Source: Paenibacillus sp. RC67
GTDB taxonomy: Bacteria > Bacillota > Bacilli > Paenibacillales > NBRC-103111
Assembly (NCBI RefSeq): GCF_030020805.1
Contig: NZ_CP125098.1
Coordinates: 4,735,501 to 4,799,500 of the forward strand
Direction of reading: 5' to 3'
DNA: 64,000 nucleotides
This document shows, in pieces, positions 62,202 to 64,000 of the stretch. The notes under the pieces were generated by a model. It searched no databases and was not told the DNA's origin. It saw only the letters and a program-made list of their open reading frames with translations. The position numbers and the translations under genes were made by a program. Each line of letters begins with the position of its first letter. Position 1 is the first letter of the stretch.

Positions 62202-62858
62202 TCAACCATATTTAACCGGCTGGCTCGCCACAAGCCGTACCGCCTCTGCAAATGCGTCTGCCGCAGCCCTGCAGGCAGATTGGCTGCCCGTGAGCAATCC
62301 CCCTGCAAAGTTCGTTTCCGTTGGAGGACCGTAAAACTGGCATACCGTTACATCCGCAGCCTTCAAAGCCGCATCCAAGCCATACACAGCCTCCAGAGGA
62401 GGTGCAATCAAATACGCCAACGGCTCACCCTCTTTGATGCCTGCTACTTTCGATAAGTAAGAACCTGTTCTGGAAACCACATGAGCATAGTACGCATGAG
62501 TTCCCTCGTCGTTGAGGGAATAAAAGCAGGCTGCGTTTTCCATCAGTGCGATAGCCGCGTCCAGACCGCTCTTCACTTCAGCTGGCGTCTCACCGCCCAG
62601 CATACCGATAAATTCTCCGGATAGAGGTCCTGACGCATGACCTGAGCCGGCGTAGAAGGATTTGGCGTAAACGACTTCGACTGCAGCATTCTTCGTCGCT
62701 TCATCAATCGCCGTGTAGCCTACGTCATCAATGCTTGACGTGAGCAGCCCGATGCTGCGGATATGCGGCATCAGCTCCAGCTTTGCAGCCAATCCTGCGT
62801 CCACATTAGGGATAATCCTGACGGCGAGCGGGACGGCGCGTATCGGTTGTTGTCTCAC
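62202..62858 (-). CDS. eutL: Microcompartment shell trimer EutL
   Basis: The product is 218 residues, a double-BMC protein. RAVPLAVRIIPNVDAGLAAK, DDVGYTAIDEATKNAAVEVV, SFYAGSGHASGPLSGEFIGM and GPPTETNFAGGLLTGSQSAC are EutL hallmarks. Its trimers form gated pores. First gene of the operon, with a GTG start after AGAGGTGAAGGA, about 145 bases downstream of the transcription start. Confidence 0.95.
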   Translation of the reverse strand: MRQQPIRAVPLAVRIIPNVDAGLAAKLELMPHIRSIGLLTSSIDDVGYTAIDEATKNAAVEVVYAKSFYAGSGHASGPLSGEFIGMLGGETPAEVKSGLDAAIALMENAACFYSLNDEGTHAYYAHVVSRTGSYLSKVAGIKEGEPLAYLIAPPLEAVYGLDAALKAADVTVCQFYGPPTETNFAGGLLTGSQSACRAAADAFAEAVRLVASQPVKYG

Positions 62859-62902
62859 TCCTTCACCTCTTCTTCTTGAATGAATCGCAGCAAGCTGCCG
62901 AT

Positions 62903-62991
62903 AAAAAACAAAAAGATGCCCGGGCTCGGATAGATGTGACTACAGTCGCATCTATCCGAGCCCAAGGCACCATTGCCTGAGAAGCTATTCT
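62903..62991 (-). promoter_or_regulatory. eut leader: ANTAR-type dual hairpin and attenuator
   Basis: On the minus strand P1 (62980-62991) is AGA, hexaloop AUAGCU, UCU; P2 (62965-62978) is AGGC, hexaloop AAUGGU, GCCU. Both loops have A1 and G4, the EutV recognition pattern. A 15-bp terminator stem follows (62922-62936 with 62949-62963) with two T runs at 62903-62915; its base can extend into the GCCUU of P2, making P2 and the terminator mutually exclusive. P1 is weak (3 bp). Confidence 0.6.
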
Positions 62992-63008
62992 TTTTTGCTG
63001 TTATCTTG

Positions 63009-63037
63009 ATTGTAAACGGGACATCTTATTTTTGCAA
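63009..63037 (-). promoter_or_regulatory. Sigma-A promoter of the eut operon
   Basis: TTGCAA (63032-63037) and TACAAT (63009-63014) are separated by 17 bases on the minus strand. Transcription should start near 63002, leaving a leader of about 144 bases before eutL. Confidence 0.7.
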
Positions 63038-63139
63038 GCGTTATCATCGCTGTTATATCACGTTTTTTTTCGAAATTTCCTGGCTGCTGTTTATGCTACA
63101 TCATATGCTCGCATTGCAGCAGTTATTCTGTTTAACTCC

Positions 63140-64000
63140 CTAGAGCTGATGGAGGAGTGTCTGCATATCCGTTTCCGATCGAAGAGCCAGAATCGTCTTC
63201 AATAGAGCAGAAGCACTTTCGGGAGCATAAGATAGCGAACCTTCCAGCTTCTGCTTCAGGTCTTCCAGCGACAAGGCATTGCCTGGTGCTCCTCTTGGGC
63301 AGTCTACACGTTCAGAATAGCTTTCACCATTCTTAACTGTGATCTTAACAATAGTAAATCGCCCCTTTGGAACAGCATGTGGTGCTGCTTCAATTGTATC
63401 ATCGTAGCTTCTTTGAATGCGAGGCAGCCATTCCAACACATGCTTGGGAATAGTTGCGTTAGTGAAACTTTCTACCGATAATGGGAGCCCAAGTAGTGCC
63501 GCTGCTGTCACATACTCCACGCTAAACCTTCCCTGCTCGCCTGTTCGAGGATTTCTTTCAATCAAAGCGGCATCTCCGCCTGTTGGAAACACGATATCGA
63601 CTTGCTCGATATCCCTAGGGTCAAAGCTATGCTGCTCCGCAAGACGTACGACGGCATCTGCCGCATGATGAGCCGCTGAGCAGAACGGATAAATTTTGAA
63701 CCATAAGCCAGGTTCAACGATTTTCCAAGACTGTCCCCAGCCTTCCAGTAATGTCTGTTCAGCCAGCTCCAGATTTCCGTACACACCGAAATAACCGCTT
63801 TTGCCGTCTAAGGAGGTGCGTGTTCCGCCAAAATCTACTTCCGCCAAACTCACAGCAAGCAGCGCAGCTTGTGCAGCCATGCCGGCGTGAAGTGGCTTTG
63901 CTTCCGTGCCGAATTGGTTACGGAGCCCGCTCGACTGTGTCGCAGCAAATCCAATCGTTCTCTCGAGCTGCTCTTGTGTGAAGCTCTTTAAATAAGCGAC
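63140..64000 (-). CDS. MmgE/PrpD-family protein (C-terminal part, cut by window edge)
   Basis: At least 286 residues read to the edge of the window. SSGLRNQFGTEAKPLHAGMA and the KIYPFCSAAHHAADAVVRLA segment are typical MmgE/PrpD, the family of 2-methylcitrate and cis-aconitate-related dehydratases/decarboxylases. KPLHAG contains the conserved active-site-region Lys/His. The frame stays open upstream of 63880, so the true start is outside. It is not part of the eut operon because a promoter lies between them. Confidence 0.85.
   Translation of the reverse strand, partial: VAYLKSFTQEQLERTIGFAATQSSGLRNQFGTEAKPLHAGMAAQAALLAVSLAEVDFGGTRTSLDGKSGYFGVYGNLELAEQTLLEGWGQSWKIVEPGLWFKIYPFCSAAHHAADAVVRLAEQHSFDPRDIEQVDIVFPTGGDAALIERNPRTGEQGRFSVEYVTAAALLGLPLSVESFTNATIPKHVLEWLPRIQRSYDDTIEAAPHAVPKGRFTIVKITVKNGESYSERVDCPRGAPGNALSLEDLKQKLEGSLSYAPESASALLKTILALRSETDMQTLLHQL

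Noticed and set aside
63001..63139. Possible cobalamin riboswitch before the eut operon
   Set aside because: The leader is only about 144 bases and shows no B12-box-like segment; hairpin layout fits ANTAR antitermination instead.

Overview
The window looks like a chromosomal segment of a spore-forming, low-to-mid GC Firmicute, most likely Paenibacillaceae. The evidence is a complete gerP spore-germination cluster, a YesMN/YesOPQ-type pectin system, KhtTU and BmrCD-like pairs, Gram-positive style ribosome binding sites (GGAGG), frequent GTG/TTG starts and an EutVW two-component system. I saw no tRNA, rRNA, IS element, phage gene or CRISPR array. Most genes run on the minus strand.

Region 1 (1-18.4 kb) is a patchwork of small transcription units: a cut SDR gene, a CPBP protease gene broken by an in-frame amber codon, a peptidase S51 gene overlapped by a DUF6886-like gene, an orphan ParB, a Nudix hydrolase, a LamG-like protein divergent from an anchored beta-helix protein, GreA, two APH-fold kinases, a frameshifted GNAT, an unusual long ECF sigma factor and an aldose epimerase. 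It ends with gerPA-PB-PC-PD-PE-PF plus an Hsp20-like gene, and a divergent extra gerPD.

Region 2 (18.5-34.6 kb) holds a BmrC/BmrD-like heterodimeric ABC exporter, a fused SGNH + alpha/beta hydrolase, a lone HpaB, and a rhamnogalacturonan uptake block (YesM/YesN regulators, YesO/YesP/YesQ transporter, GH105 hydrolase). Two almost identical 32-bp motifs lie in front of the binding-protein and permease genes, each exactly 25 bp upstream of a -10 box. They are strong candidates for the YesN-type operator.

Region 3 (34.6-49.2 kb) carries KhtTU, small unknown genes, a decayed beta-lactamase-family gene, tandem esterases, a rhomboid protease, a 1246-residue multidomain PL11 rhamnogalacturonan lyase with a perfect catabolite-repression (cre) match upstream, a Gly-rich peptidoglycan-binding protein and ribokinase. 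The pectin theme (lyase, GH105, ABC importer, esterases, epimerase) is spread over about 40 kb rather than being one cluster.

Region 4 (49.2-62.9 kb) is an ethanolamine-utilisation bacterial microcompartment operon on the minus strand: eutL, an EutK-like BMC + SAP protein, eutE, eutM, pduL/eutD, an unknown eut gene, eutN, eutS, eutP, eutW, eutV, eutA, eutB, eutC, a previously unlisted 42-residue membrane peptide, and an APC-family permease. It starts from a good sigma-A promoter followed by a leader with candidate ANTAR hexaloop hairpins that compete with a strong terminator, which is the architecture expected for control by its own EutV. EutT, EutH, EutG, EutJ and EutQ are not in the window. 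The right edge cuts an MmgE/PrpD gene.
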